Of a DNA stretch of 64,000 bases, positions 17,111 through 25,514 are shown one piece after another. The stretch is from positions 446,319 through 510,318 of the forward strand of contig JBGAKR010000003.1 of the NCBI GenBank assembly GCA_044224315.1. Direction: 5' to 3'. Source of the stretch: JAGXTF01 sp044224315 (GTDB taxonomy: Bacteria > Bacteroidota > Bacteroidia > NS11-12g > UBA955). The notes below the pieces were generated by a model that saw only the letters and a list, made by a program, of their open reading frames with translations, was not told the origin of the DNA and did no database searches. Positions within the stretch are counted from its first letter, which is position 1. Every line of letters starts with the position of its first letter. The position numbers and the translations under genes are program-made.

Positions 17111-17216
17111 AGACAAAATTAGTACCACTTTGGTTGGCTGTTATCCAAAATAAGGCAAAAATATTACAAATAGCGACCAAAAAATTATGCATTTTGCGTT
17201 CAGGGTTTCCAACTCC

Positions 17217-17224
17217 TATTTTTG
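17217..17224 (+). promoter_or_regulatory. Predicted -7 box TATTTTTG, four bases before ATG
   Basis: A full match to TAnnTTTG separated from the GT9 ATG by only four bases, which suggests a leaderless mRNA. Confidence 0.5.
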
Positions 17225-17228
17225 CCAA

Positions 17229-18299
17229 ATGTTTTATAAACCGGACTGTATTCATTTCCTGGGTCATATTCCCTGTAATCCACACAAGCAAAATGGATAC
17301 CATTGCACCGATTGTCCGGCCTACACCCGTATCGAAAAACGGATACTGATTATTAAATTGGGGGCTATCGGCGATGTAATTCGCACCACTCCTTTGGTTA
17401 CACGTTATAAAAAATTATACCCCAATGCCAAATTTACCTGGATTACCCTGTCTCCGGATATTTTGCCCAAAAAGGAAATCCACGAAATTCTGCGTTTGAA
17501 TACCGAGACTGTATTGTATGTGCAAAACACCGAGTGGGACATTGCCATCAATCTGGATAAGGAAAAAGAAGCCAGTGGCTTGCTTGCCATGATTTCGGCC
17601 AAAGAAAAACATGGTTTTATTCTGAAAGACGGAGCTACACAACCCGCAAATAGCCTGGCTGAGCATAAGTTTCACACAGGTTTATTTGATGATGTAAGCA
17701 AGGCCAATACTAAAAATTATTGTACCGAAATATTTGAACTCTGCGGGCTAGAGTACAACAGCGAACCCTATTTATTGGATAATCATGCCAGTGCCGGTTT
17801 TACCTGGAATCTGGACCGCAGCAAGCCAATAATAGGTTTCAACACTGGATGTGGCGACCGCTGGACCACCCGCTTATGGAGCATCGAAAAATGGATCAAC
17901 CTGGCCAAATTAATGATGGCTGAAGGATACCATGTGCTATTGCTGGGTGGAAAGCAGGAAGATGAAAGGAACAAAGAAATTCAGGCAGGCAGCGGGGCCA
18001 CTTATTTAGGGCATTTTCCCCTTCCCCAGTTTATTAATCTTATCGATCAATGCGATTTGGTGGTTACACAAGTAACTATGGGCATGCATCTTACCTTGGG
18101 TTTGCAGAAGAAAATTGTGTTGATTAATAACATATTCAATTCATACGAATTTGATTTGTTCGGAAAAGGCAAAATCATTCAGCCACCCAAAGCCTGTAAG
18201 TGTTTTTACCGCGGCACCTGTGTAGATGGAACAAGCTGCATGGAAACCCTGGAACCCGATGCTGTAGCCCAAGCTGTTACTGAGGTTTTGGCCTTGTAA
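17229..18299 (+). CDS. Glycosyltransferase family 9 (heptosyltransferase-like) with Cys-rich N-terminus
   Basis: A 356-aa GT-B enzyme of the ADP-heptose:LPS heptosyltransferase family, expected to add a sugar to lipopolysaccharide or another surface glycan at the inner membrane. The classic GT9 start 'RILIIKLGAIGDVIRTTPL' comes after ~35 extra residues holding 'DC..FLGHIPC' and 'HCTDC', a probable zinc- or metal-binding knuckle seen in one GT9 subfamily. The donor-binding region is 'IIGFNTGCGDRWTTRLWSIEKW' and 'VLLLGGKQEDERNKEI', and 'VVTQVTMGMHLTLGLQKKIVLI' is the late motif. A second Cys cluster 'CKCFYRGTCVDGTSC' near the C-terminus could pair with the first. The start at 17229 keeps the Cys motif and sits just after a promoter box. 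Confidence 0.88.
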   Translation: MFYKPDCIHFLGHIPCNPHKQNGYHCTDCPAYTRIEKRILIIKLGAIGDVIRTTPLVTRYKKLYPNAKFTWITLSPDILPKKEIHEILRLNTETVLYVQNTEWDIAINLDKEKEASGLLAMISAKEKHGFILKDGATQPANSLAEHKFHTGLFDDVSKANTKNYCTEIFELCGLEYNSEPYLLDNHASAGFTWNLDRSKPIIGFNTGCGDRWTTRLWSIEKWINLAKLMMAEGYHVLLLGGKQEDERNKEIQAGSGATYLGHFPLPQFINLIDQCDLVVTQVTMGMHLTLGLQKKIVLINNIFNSYEFDLFGKGKIIQPPKACKCFYRGTCVDGTSCMETLEPDAVAQAVTEVLAL

Positions 18300-18343
18300 C
18301 TATTTTTTCAGTGTTTTCACTGGCAAAAAATCAATAATTTGCT

Positions 18344-18351
18344 TATTTTTG
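18344..18351 (+). promoter_or_regulatory. Predicted -7 box TATTTTTG for tRNA-Met
   Basis: This fits TAnnTTTG, 26 bases before the mature tRNA. A six-bp hairpin (CCCGTT / AACGGG, 18355-18372) lies in the leader between box and tRNA and may guide 5' processing. Confidence 0.5.
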
Positions 18352-18377
18352 CAGCCCGTTTGAGAGAACGGGAATAT

Positions 18378-18451
18378 GGCGGGGTAGCTCAGATGGTTAG
18401 AGCACAGGATTCATAACCCTGAGGTCGGCAGTTCGATCCTGCTCCCCGCTA
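18378..18451 (+). tRNA. tRNA-Met (anticodon CAT)
   Basis: A 74-nt cloverleaf. The acceptor stem is GGCGGGG / CCCCGCT with G1-U72 wobble and discriminator A at 18451. The D-arm is GCTCAGATGGTTAGAGC, the anticodon CAT at 18412-18414 sits in the loop TTCATAA, and the T-arm is GGCAG TTCGATC CTGCT. CCA is not encoded. It could be elongator Met or an Ile2 tRNA whose C34 is modified to lysidine; the G1-U72 pair argues against initiator, which would have an unpaired C1-A72. A terminator follows at once. Confidence 0.93.
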
Positions 18452-19369
18452 CTGAAAGTAAAAGACTGTTTTAAACAGTCTTTTTTTATTTTCCAAGAGC
18501 ACAGGGCGGCAGTTCCCCGATAGCGATCGGGAACTCCCCAGACGAAACATAAATCTGCTTTGCGATTTAAGTTTGTCTTGGGTCCACGATTAGCTAACAA
18601 ATCAAAGATTTGTAAGCTATATCGGGGCCCGCTACTGAAAGTAAAAGACTGTTTTAAACAGTCTTTTTTTATTTTCCAAGAACACAGGACGGCAGTTCGT
18701 CCCGATAGTGATCGGGAGCTCCCCAGACGAAACTTAAATCTGCTTTGCGATTTAAGTTTGTCTTGGGTCCACGATTAGCTAACAAATCAAAGATTTGTAA
18801 GCTATATCGGGACCCGCTGCTGAAAGTAAAAGACTGTTTTAAACAGTCTTTTTTATTTTCCAAGAGCACAGGACGGCAGTTCGTCCCGATAGTAATCGGG
18901 AGCTCCCCAGACGAAACATAAATCTGCTTTGCGATTTAAGTTTGTCTTGGGTCCACGATTAGCTAACAAATCACAGATTTGCAAGCTATATCGGGACCCG
19001 CTACTGAAAGTAAAAGACTGTTTTAAACAGTCTTTTTTTATTTTCCAAGAGCACAGGACGGCTGTTCCCCGATAGCGATCGGGAACTCCCCAGACGAAAC
19101 TTAAATCTGCTTTGCGATTTAAGTTTGTCTTGGGTCCACGATTAGCTAACAAATCACAGATTTGCAAGCTATATCGGGACCCGCTACTGAAAGTAAAAGA
19201 CTGTTTTTAAACAGCCTTTTTTTATTTTCCAAGAGCACAGGACGGCAGTTCCCCGATAGCAATCGGAAGCTCCCCAGACGAAACTTAAATCTGCTTTGCG
19301 ATTTAAGTTTGTATTGGGTTCACGATTAGCTAACAAATCAAAGATTTGCAAGCTTTATCGGGACCCGCA
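18451..19369 (+). repeat. Five tandem ~184-bp units containing tRNA-Met fragments
   Basis: Units start at 18451, 18634, 18819, 19003 and 19186, lengths 183-185 bp, over 90% identical by eye. Each has the tRNA-style terminator hairpin, then AGAGCACAGGACGGCAGTTC, which equals two blocks of the tRNA (AGAGCACAGGA and CGGCAGTTC) fused with the intervening anticodon-arm sequence removed. Next come hairpins CCCGAT..ATCGGG, CTTAAATC..GATTTAAG and ACAAATC..GATTTGT, and the unit ends ACCCGCTACTGAAAG, matching the tRNA 3' end CCCCGCTACTGAAAG. Minus-strand open frames in it are artefacts of the repeat. The following 240 bp, to 19612, are AT-rich with no gene seen. Confidence 0.9.
18460..18488 (+). terminator. 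tRNA terminator
   Basis: The hairpin AAAGACTGTTT / AAACAGTCTTT and a T-run start nine bases after the tRNA. The same hairpin is repeated in every downstream repeat unit. Confidence 0.88.
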
Positions 19370-19612
19370 ATAGCATAAATGATGGCCATTAAGAATATAT
19401 TTTTTATCTCAACTGTATATTATAAATTCCGTTATTTTGTATACGTATTGCATTAAACTAGATATCCGATAGGTTTAACATTTTAATTTTTGCCAACGTT
19501 TATATAACGGCTTTGTAACGTATTTCTATTGTATAAATATGGTTTTTAAATGTCTGTATACCTACCTAAGTTATTCCTTGTGTATTCAGTAACTATTGTG
19601 TATTTTCGAATC

Positions 19613-20011
19613 ATGCCCATACATACCGATATACTTACATACAACCATGGTCAACTGCCCGACGATGCTGCAATATGCGAATTGCTGGCTTCGCTGATTG
19701 ATGCTGAATTATTTGAGGCTGAAAGCAAAATTTGGCATGGACACCCTGTGTGGTTTTTGGATGGGAACCCAATTGTGGGGTATAGCAAACAAAAAGCAGG
19801 CTGGAGATTGATGTTTTGGAGTGGTGCAGATTTTGAAGAATCGGATTTGAATGTAAAAGGCGAAAAATTCAAGGATGCTTCAATCTTTTACAATTCTCAT
19901 AACGAAATTGATGCCAAAACTGTAACAACCTGGTTGAAAAAATCGCGCGAAATTCAATGGGATTATAAAAATATTGTAAAACGAAAAGGTGTATTGGAAA
20001 GATTGAAATAA
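19613..20011 (+). CDS. DUF1801 domain-containing protein
   Basis: A 132-aa cytosolic protein of the DUF1801/YdhG-like fold. The hallmark is 'SKIWHGHPVWFLDGNPIVGYSKQKAGWRLMFWSG', followed by 'VKGEKFKDASIFYNSHNEID'. Family members have an alpha/beta core related to iron-chaperone (frataxin-like) folds; no catalytic role is established. The start at 19613 is preferred because homology begins there and TATTTTCG, close to the -7 motif, sits five bases upstream. It precedes a DUF2200 gene by 16 bp, so the two probably form an operon of small proteins of unknown role. Confidence 0.8.
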   Translation: MPIHTDILTYNHGQLPDDAAICELLASLIDAELFEAESKIWHGHPVWFLDGNPIVGYSKQKAGWRLMFWSGADFEESDLNVKGEKFKDASIFYNSHNEIDAKTVTTWLKKSREIQWDYKNIVKRKGVLERLK

Positions 20012-20027
20012 TTAAAACACAAATCAG

Positions 20028-20393
20028 ATGAATTCCACTGCGCATCACGATGAACGGATTGCCAAAATGACCTTTGCTTCGGTATATCCACTGTACGTTA
20101 CCAAAATTGAAAAAAAGGGACGCACAGAGGCGGAATTGCAAGAGGTAATTGAATGGTTAACTGGTTATGATTTAAAAAAACAGCAAAAATGTATTGCGGA
20201 AAAACTAACTTTCGAACAATTTTTTAAAGAAGCCAAACTCAATCCCCATGCAGGTTTAATTACGGGAGTTATTTGCGGATACAGGGTAGAAGAAATTCAG
20301 AATCCGCTTACCCAACAGGTGCGTTATTTGGATAAATTGGTAGATGAATTGGCTAAGGGCAGGGCTATGGAGAAGATATTGCGCAAGGGATAA
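20028..20393 (+). CDS. DUF2200 domain-containing protein
   Basis: A 121-aa protein matching DUF2200 over its full length: 'ERIAKMTFASVYPLYVTKIEKKGRTEAELQEVIEWLTGYD', then 'FFKEAKLNPHAGLITGVICGYRVEEIQNPLTQQVRYLDKLVDELAKGRAMEKILR'. It has no signal peptide and is probably cytosolic. The family is common across bacteria and is of unknown function. It lies 16 bp behind the DUF1801 gene and is followed by about 200 bp without a gene before a convergent transcript. Confidence 0.88.
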   Translation: MNSTAHHDERIAKMTFASVYPLYVTKIEKKGRTEAELQEVIEWLTGYDLKKQQKCIAEKLTFEQFFKEAKLNPHAGLITGVICGYRVEEIQNPLTQQVRYLDKLVDELAKGRAMEKILRKG

Positions 20394-20521
20394 TTAGATT
20401 TTATATCCTTTTAATTGTAATTTATTCATACATTTCTTTGCATTTTTTCGCATTAATTTGTTAAAATAATTCTGTATTTCACCCGTTTAGAGATTAAGCC
20501 AGTCACATAATATTTTTATTT

Positions 20522-20560
20522 AAAAATATAAAAGCTGCACCCTATTTCTAAAGTGCAGCC
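20522..20560 (-). terminator. Terminator of the S74 fibre gene
   Basis: Read on the minus strand, GCTGCAC ... GTGCAGC with a 12-base loop is followed by TTTTATATTTTT. It lies about 40 bp after the minus-strand stop at 20598. Confidence 0.75.
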
Positions 20561-20597
20561 CGGAGTGAAAATTAATTTGAATCGCCAATAGGCAACC

Positions 20598-23500
20598 TTA
20601 CCTTTTATCTTTTTCCAGCGCCTCAAGTCTGCGCATGAGCTCAATTATGAGTTGTTTTTGATTTTCAAGTTCAGATTTTTGTTTCTCAATAATGGATTGC
20701 TGGTCTTGAACTGCTTTTACTATTAATGGAGTAACTTGTCCATAATCCACCATCCAATTGGTGCTATCATTGCCTTTTACTACTGGATTTGGATAAACCG
20801 AATAGAGTTGTTGAGCAATGAACCCAGTTTGCTGATATTTTCCACTATCGCGTTTAAATGTATAATCCCTCACTTCAATTTTCATAAGATCATCTAAACC
20901 ATAATGGGTAGGTTTAATGTTCTCTTTTAATCGAATATCACTGCTTGTAACAAAACTGCAACTACTGCTGCTGCTTTGAATTACCCCGCCAAATGCGGTA
21001 GAATTGCTTGGATTTACAAAAGTGAAAATATTGCTTTGAAAGCTTGAATTGTAAGAATCACTGCCCGACCGAATTAATACACCGTTGTTCAGTGATGAAC
21101 TGGAATTTGTAGTATTTCGAATATCAACCACCCAGTCCGTTCCTGAAGTAGCGTCGGTAACCACTAATTTACGATTCGGAGTGCTCATTCCAATCCCTAC
21201 ATTTCCACCGCCATTAAAAACAGCATCATAAACATTGGTTGCACCTGTTACTGAAGAAACGTATAAACCATATACACTTCCTCCGCCACTCCAGGTTCCG
21301 GTGCTTTGAATTTCAAGGCCATATTTTGCATTAGAAACACTGCTTGCTGTGGCTGTATTGCTCACAAGCATTCCAGTAAATCCTGCGGTTTTTGCCCCGC
21401 TTGCCACTACTGAAAGTTGCGATGTTGGAGAAGATGTGTTGATACCCACAAATCCTGTGCTGCGCACAATGCGAATGGGCTGGCTCAAAAATGCACCGGT
21501 ATCATCGTACCGATTGATAAAGAAATCGGAACCTGCATTGCTACCCGATTCGCTGGTATTAGATTTTCCAAAAAGCCAACGTTTATAGTGGGTTGAGCTG
21601 GAACTGTAGGTCTTAAACAATACCCCATTTTCCTGGCCCGATGCACTTGCAGCTGAAATATAAGCGGCATTGCTGCTGCTTGTTACATTTGACTCGGCAG
21701 CTGAACTGCTGCTGACATGCAGATTATATAGGGGTGCGGTTGTGCCTAAACCTAAATATCCGTTAGCGGATTTGAGTATCATTTTTACACTGCTGTTGCC
21801 CCTGATTAGCAGATTGCCCGCGCCTTCACTATTGGAACTTCCTGTAGAAATAAAGTCAAAAACAGTTCCACCGGTGGTGGTATTGTACAAACTTTGCCAG
21901 GTTCCGGTTGAAGCTGCCGATTGCACTAATAATGCACTATTGATTGATGAATTTACATGAACATAATAGGCCGGAGAGGAAGTCCCCAACCCTATATAAC
22001 CTGAATTATTGTTGTAAATATTTCCGCTGTTGCTGGTCCAAACGCTGTTTAATGTACTGCCGCTGAAACTAAGTCCGTTACCTGCAGTAATTACACTGGA
22101 AGGCGATGCCCAGCTTGCGTTACCGCTTGCATCTGATTTTAATACATACCCGTTGGTAGCTCCATTGGTAAGTTTTAAAAACTTAGTAGCCAGGCTATCG
22201 TTGATAGTGAGGGATTTATTCGAAAAATTCCCATAAACCAACGGGGTGGTTGTGTTTGAATTGCTGATGTAAAGCCGGTTTGAATTGGTTTCATTGTAAC
22301 CTGCCTGGTAACCGATAAATACATTGGATGAACCCGTTACAGCAGAATAGCCTGCCTGATAACCGACAGCTACATTTGAATTACAGGTTGTAGTATTTCT
22401 CAATGCCTGATACCCCAATGCTACATTGGCTGAAGCCGTGGTGGTGGCATATAAACTTTGTGAACCTAAGGCAGCATTGCCAGTGGCGGTGGTAAAGCCA
22501 AAGATTGATTGATCGCCAAATGCAACATTATCAGTACCCGTATTATTTGCAGGGGTTGCACTTCCGTACAAAGCCTGATAACCAACGGCTGTATTGTAAG
22601 TGGATATTCCATTGGTGCGATTATCTGCATTGAACAATGCTTCCACACCCACTGCCGTCATGCGCGAATTTGCTTTGTTTGACTTCAGTGCCTGGTAACC
22701 TATTGCAACGACATTGGTACCGGTGGTAAGTGCACTGGCGGCATTGTTTCCGATTGCGGTATTGTAACTGGCTGTAGTATTATTAGCCAGTGCGAATGCG
22801 CCCAGCGCAGTATTGCTTTGTCCGGTAGTATTGAGATTCATGGATTGATACCCCAAGGCTGCATTATACGACCCGGTGGTGTTAATGGATAATGCATTTT
22901 CACCAATTGCCGCATTGGCAATACCAGTTGTATTTGCATATAGTGTATTATACCCAACTGCAGTATTGTCTCGGCCTGTGGTAGTATTTACCATCGAACT
23001 ATGTCCCACAGCGGTATTGTTTGTTCCCGTTAAACTGCTGGAGGAGAGATTGGTTTCGCCAATGGCAATATTGGAAGTCGCATTTTTTGTACCTGCCATA
23101 GCACTGCGACCAATGGCAATATTGGAACTGCCGCTTGTATCATTTTGCAAAGTGAACACACCTACTGCTACATTATTTATACCCGATTTATTCGCGGCCA
23201 GGCTGCTTGATCCTATGGCAATATTGTAATTTCCGGTAGTATTTGATTCCATAGATTTATAACCCAGGGCCGTATTATCCTTCCCGCTGGTATTATAATA
23301 CATTGCATAATCGCCCAAGGCAGTATTGTAAGCCCCACTGGTATTGCTATATAAGGCAGCAAAGCCAACCACAGTATTTTGAATACCGGTGGTATTTTTA
23401 TATAGAGTCCAGTTACCAATGCCGGTATTATAATATCCGGTGCGGTTGTAGTACATACTAGAGGTTCCAACTGCAAGATTATATCCATTGCTGGTATCAC

Positions 23501-24821
23501 TAAAAAGCGCGTATGCACCCAGTGCTACATTAGAATAACCCGTTTTATTATTATAAAGCGCAGCACTGCCCAAGGCGGTATTATAACTACCTGAAGTATT
23601 GGCTTGCAAGGCCCATGAACCCATTGCTGCATTTTCTATACCCGTAGATGGAACATTAAAACTGTTGTAACCAAAGACTGAATTGCCATAACCAGGATCT
23701 ATTAACCCGGATTTTTTGCCGTAAACCCGAATTCGGAGAGCCACAGAATCTGAAGTGCCTATAAATGCACTTGAATCTAAACCAGCATTTCCCTTTGTTT
23801 TCCAAGCATAGGTATTAAAGGGGATTTTCGCAACACCCCCGTTGGATAGTAGCAGGGAATCATTTTTAAGCGATAATGTTTGTATTTCGTTGGTGCTGCT
23901 GCTGTCTTGATCGGCTACAGAAAAACTGCCACCATTCAGAGATAGTTTTACCTGATTGCCATTTTTACTCAGGGTTTGTATTTCATTGCTGCTGCTGCTG
24001 TCTTCATCGGCAACCGAAAAACTACCACCGTTCAAGGAGAGTTTTACAAGATTACCCGTTTTGCTTAGGGTTTGAATTTCATTACTGCTATTGCTGTCCG
24101 CATCTGCTACCGAAAAACTACCCCCATTTAAGGATAATTTTACCTGGTTGCCACTTTTGCTCAAGGTTTGAATTTCATTGCTGCTGCTGCTGTCTTCATC
24201 GGCCACTGAAAAGCCGCCTCCTCCCTTGGAAAGGGTTACCCAGTTGCCGCTTTTTGCCAGGATTTGTAATTCATTCGTAACTGAACTATCTCCATCAAAA
24301 ATGTTGAGGGTGGTTGGAATCCATTTATTTCCATTCCAAACCAAAACCTGATTTGACAATGCGCCCCCATCCCCAATTTGAGACGGAGAAATAACTGCAT
24401 TGCTGCTCAAGGCCGAGGCCATATTTGAATACAATGCATAGGGCACACTCAATAATTGATGTGTACCAGTGATGCTATAATTTGAACCTCCGGAGGGATC
24501 TGTTTCAATCTTGATAAAATATGCACCGGCCGACCAGTCAATTCCAGAAAAACTGCCCACAGATGGATTTCCTGAGCCAATTTCAACGGTTACCAAACCA
24601 TTTGCATTGGTTTTGGGCGGTGTTGCATATGTTTCTTTATAAACCACAGTCCCAGTAGAGCTTCCAAGTAATATGCTTACCTGCATGCCAATAGCGGTAT
24701 TTAACACCAAGGTGTTATTGGAGTTCCGAATCACCGCCTGGTAAGTGATTTTTTGGGGTGTTTGGGCATTTAATTGCATGGCCAACACACTTAAAGCAAA
24801 AATCAGTATGCGAAATTTCAT
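20598..24821 (-). CDS. Trimeric fibre-like surface protein with S74 endosialidase-type chaperone domain
   Basis: A 1407-aa secreted protein. Residues 1-20 are a signal peptide. Residues ~20-150 ('ITYQAVIRNSNNTL', 'GAYFIKIETDPSGG', 'LLSVPYALYSNMA') form a Bacteroidota N-domain. Residues ~175-335 hold five tandem ~31-aa repeats (core 'SNEIQTLSKSGNQVKLSLNG'). Then about 26 head-like repeats of ~24 aa ('NTAVGYQAL', 'NVALGYQAL') resemble YadA/Hia beta-roll heads and suggest a trimer. The C-terminus 'SDIRLKENIKPTHYGLDDL' is the S74 intramolecular chaperone of endosialidase, which cleaves itself at a Ser-Asp bond in relatives, and ends in a coiled coil. No T9SS domain is present. It starts 1 bp after the previous gene. 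Confidence 0.88.
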   Translation of the reverse strand: MKFRILIFALSVLAMQLNAQTPQKITYQAVIRNSNNTLVLNTAIGMQVSILLGSSTGTVVYKETYATPPKTNANGLVTVEIGSGNPSVGSFSGIDWSAGAYFIKIETDPSGGSNYSITGTHQLLSVPYALYSNMASALSSNAVISPSQIGDGGALSNQVLVWNGNKWIPTTLNIFDGDSSVTNELQILAKSGNWVTLSKGGGGFSVADEDSSSSNEIQTLSKSGNQVKLSLNGGSFSVADADSNSSNEIQTLSKTGNLVKLSLNGGSFSVADEDSSSSNEIQTLSKNGNQVKLSLNGGSFSVADQDSSSTNEIQTLSLKNDSLLLSNGGVAKIPFNTYAWKTKGNAGLDSSAFIGTSDSVALRIRVYGKKSGLIDPGYGNSVFGYNSFNVPSTGIENAAMGSWALQANTSGSYNTALGSAALYNNKTGYSNVALGAYALFSDTSNGYNLAVGTSSMYYNRTGYYNTGIGNWTLYKNTTGIQNTVVGFAALYSNTSGAYNTALGDYAMYYNTSGKDNTALGYKSMESNTTGNYNIAIGSSSLAANKSGINNVAVGVFTLQNDTSGSSNIAIGRSAMAGTKNATSNIAIGETNLSSSSLTGTNNTAVGHSSMVNTTTGRDNTAVGYNTLYANTTGIANAAIGENALSINTTGSYNAALGYQSMNLNTTGQSNTALGAFALANNTTASYNTAIGNNAASALTTGTNVVAIGYQALKSNKANSRMTAVGVEALFNADNRTNGISTYNTAVGYQALYGSATPANNTGTDNVAFGDQSIFGFTTATGNAALGSQSLYATTTASANVALGYQALRNTTTCNSNVAVGYQAGYSAVTGSSNVFIGYQAGYNETNSNRLYISNSNTTTPLVYGNFSNKSLTINDSLATKFLKLTNGATNGYVLKSDASGNASWASPSSVITAGNGLSFSGSTLNSVWTSNSGNIYNNNSGYIGLGTSSPAYYVHVNSSINSALLVQSAASTGTWQSLYNTTTGGTVFDFISTGSSNSEGAGNLLIRGNSSVKMILKSANGYLGLGTTAPLYNLHVSSSSAAESNVTSSSNAAYISAASASGQENGVLFKTYSSSSTHYKRWLFGKSNTSESGSNAGSDFFINRYDDTGAFLSQPIRIVRSTGFVGINTSSPTSQLSVVASGAKTAGFTGMLVSNTATASSVSNAKYGLEIQSTGTWSGGGSVYGLYVSSVTGATNVYDAVFNGGGNVGIGMSTPNRKLVVTDATSGTDWVVDIRNTTNSSSSLNNGVLIRSGSDSYNSSFQSNIFTFVNPSNSTAFGGVIQSSSSSCSFVTSSDIRLKENIKPTHYGLDDLMKIEVRDYTFKRDSGKYQQTGFIAQQLYSVYPNPVVKGNDSTNWMVDYGQVTPLIVKAVQDQQSIIEKQKSELENQKQLIIELMRRLEALEKDKR

Positions 24822-24822
24822 A

Positions 24823-25314
24823 TTAGTTTTTTACGATTTTGGTAGAAAAAATGGTTTCATTTTCTTTGAGCAAACAGGCCATATACATGCCTGCAGACAA
24901 GTTTTGTAGGCTTACCTGGGTTTGACTTTGCAACAGATTGGATGCAATAACTTCTCTCCCGTTGAGATCGGAAATTTTTAAAGTAACCGGAGTCGAAATT
25001 CCCGAAATCCTAATCTCAATCCAATCCACCGCTGGATTTGGAAATAAGTTTACCTTCAGGGATTGGGCTTTGATGTAACCATTGGTTAAAATCTCGGCAG
25101 GTTGCTGCGGGCCTTGGGTTATCACCAAACTACCCTGAGTTTGATTTGTATATAGGGGAACGCCTAAACTGTATTCTGCGGTTCCGCCGCTACCGCTTGC
25201 ACTGCCTCCAGCAGCCAAAGCCGTTTCCTGAGCCTGAAGGTTGAATACGGGAAAACTGATAATGACAATGCTTGACACCCATTTTACCCAACGGAATTTT
25301 AGCCCACTCATCAT
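24823..25314 (-). CDS. Small T9SS type A sorting-domain protein
   Basis: A 163-aa secreted protein. A signal peptide ends near 'FNLQAQ'. The short middle 'ETALAAGGSASGSGGTAEYSLGVPLYTNQTQGSLVITQGPQQPAEI' is a recurring Bacteroidota module. The C-terminal ~75 residues 'NLFPNPAVDWIEIRI', 'LKISDLNGREVI', 'VSLQNLSAGMYMACLLKENETIFSTKIVKN' form the Por-type T9SS sorting domain that directs export and surface attachment. It ends 1 bp before the start of the 1407-aa fibre gene, so the two are surely co-transcribed. It may be a surface anchor or partner for that fibre, since the fibre itself lacks a sorting domain. Confidence 0.9.
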   Translation of the reverse strand: MMSGLKFRWVKWVSSIVIISFPVFNLQAQETALAAGGSASGSGGTAEYSLGVPLYTNQTQGSLVITQGPQQPAEILTNGYIKAQSLKVNLFPNPAVDWIEIRISGISTPVTLKISDLNGREVIASNLLQSQTQVSLQNLSAGMYMACLLKENETIFSTKIVKN

Positions 25315-25514
25315 AGTGGGTACAAAGGTGTAGCTGAACCCGATTATTAATTCAATTTTAGAGGGTTACAAATGGATAACAAAAACCTACTATCCTCTAC
25401 AGCAAAGAGTTTTCCCGTCCTCTTGAATACATGATTAATGGGTATCCAAACCCCATTTTTTATTCAAGCTATCTAAAATCTAAGGTCTCTGACTATAGAA
25501 TTTACCTAAGTTTA

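Noticed and set aside
18397..19167. Three minus-strand open frames in the tRNA-repeat array with similar proteins (..LANRGPKTNLNRKADL..)
   Set aside because: They only translate the tandem non-coding units and tRNA antisense; identical frames arise because unit lengths are near multiples of three. No start, signal or domain features.
18451..19369. CRISPR array
   Set aside because: Units are about 184 bp and repeat as a whole, with no short repeat alternating with unique spacers, and no cas genes nearby.
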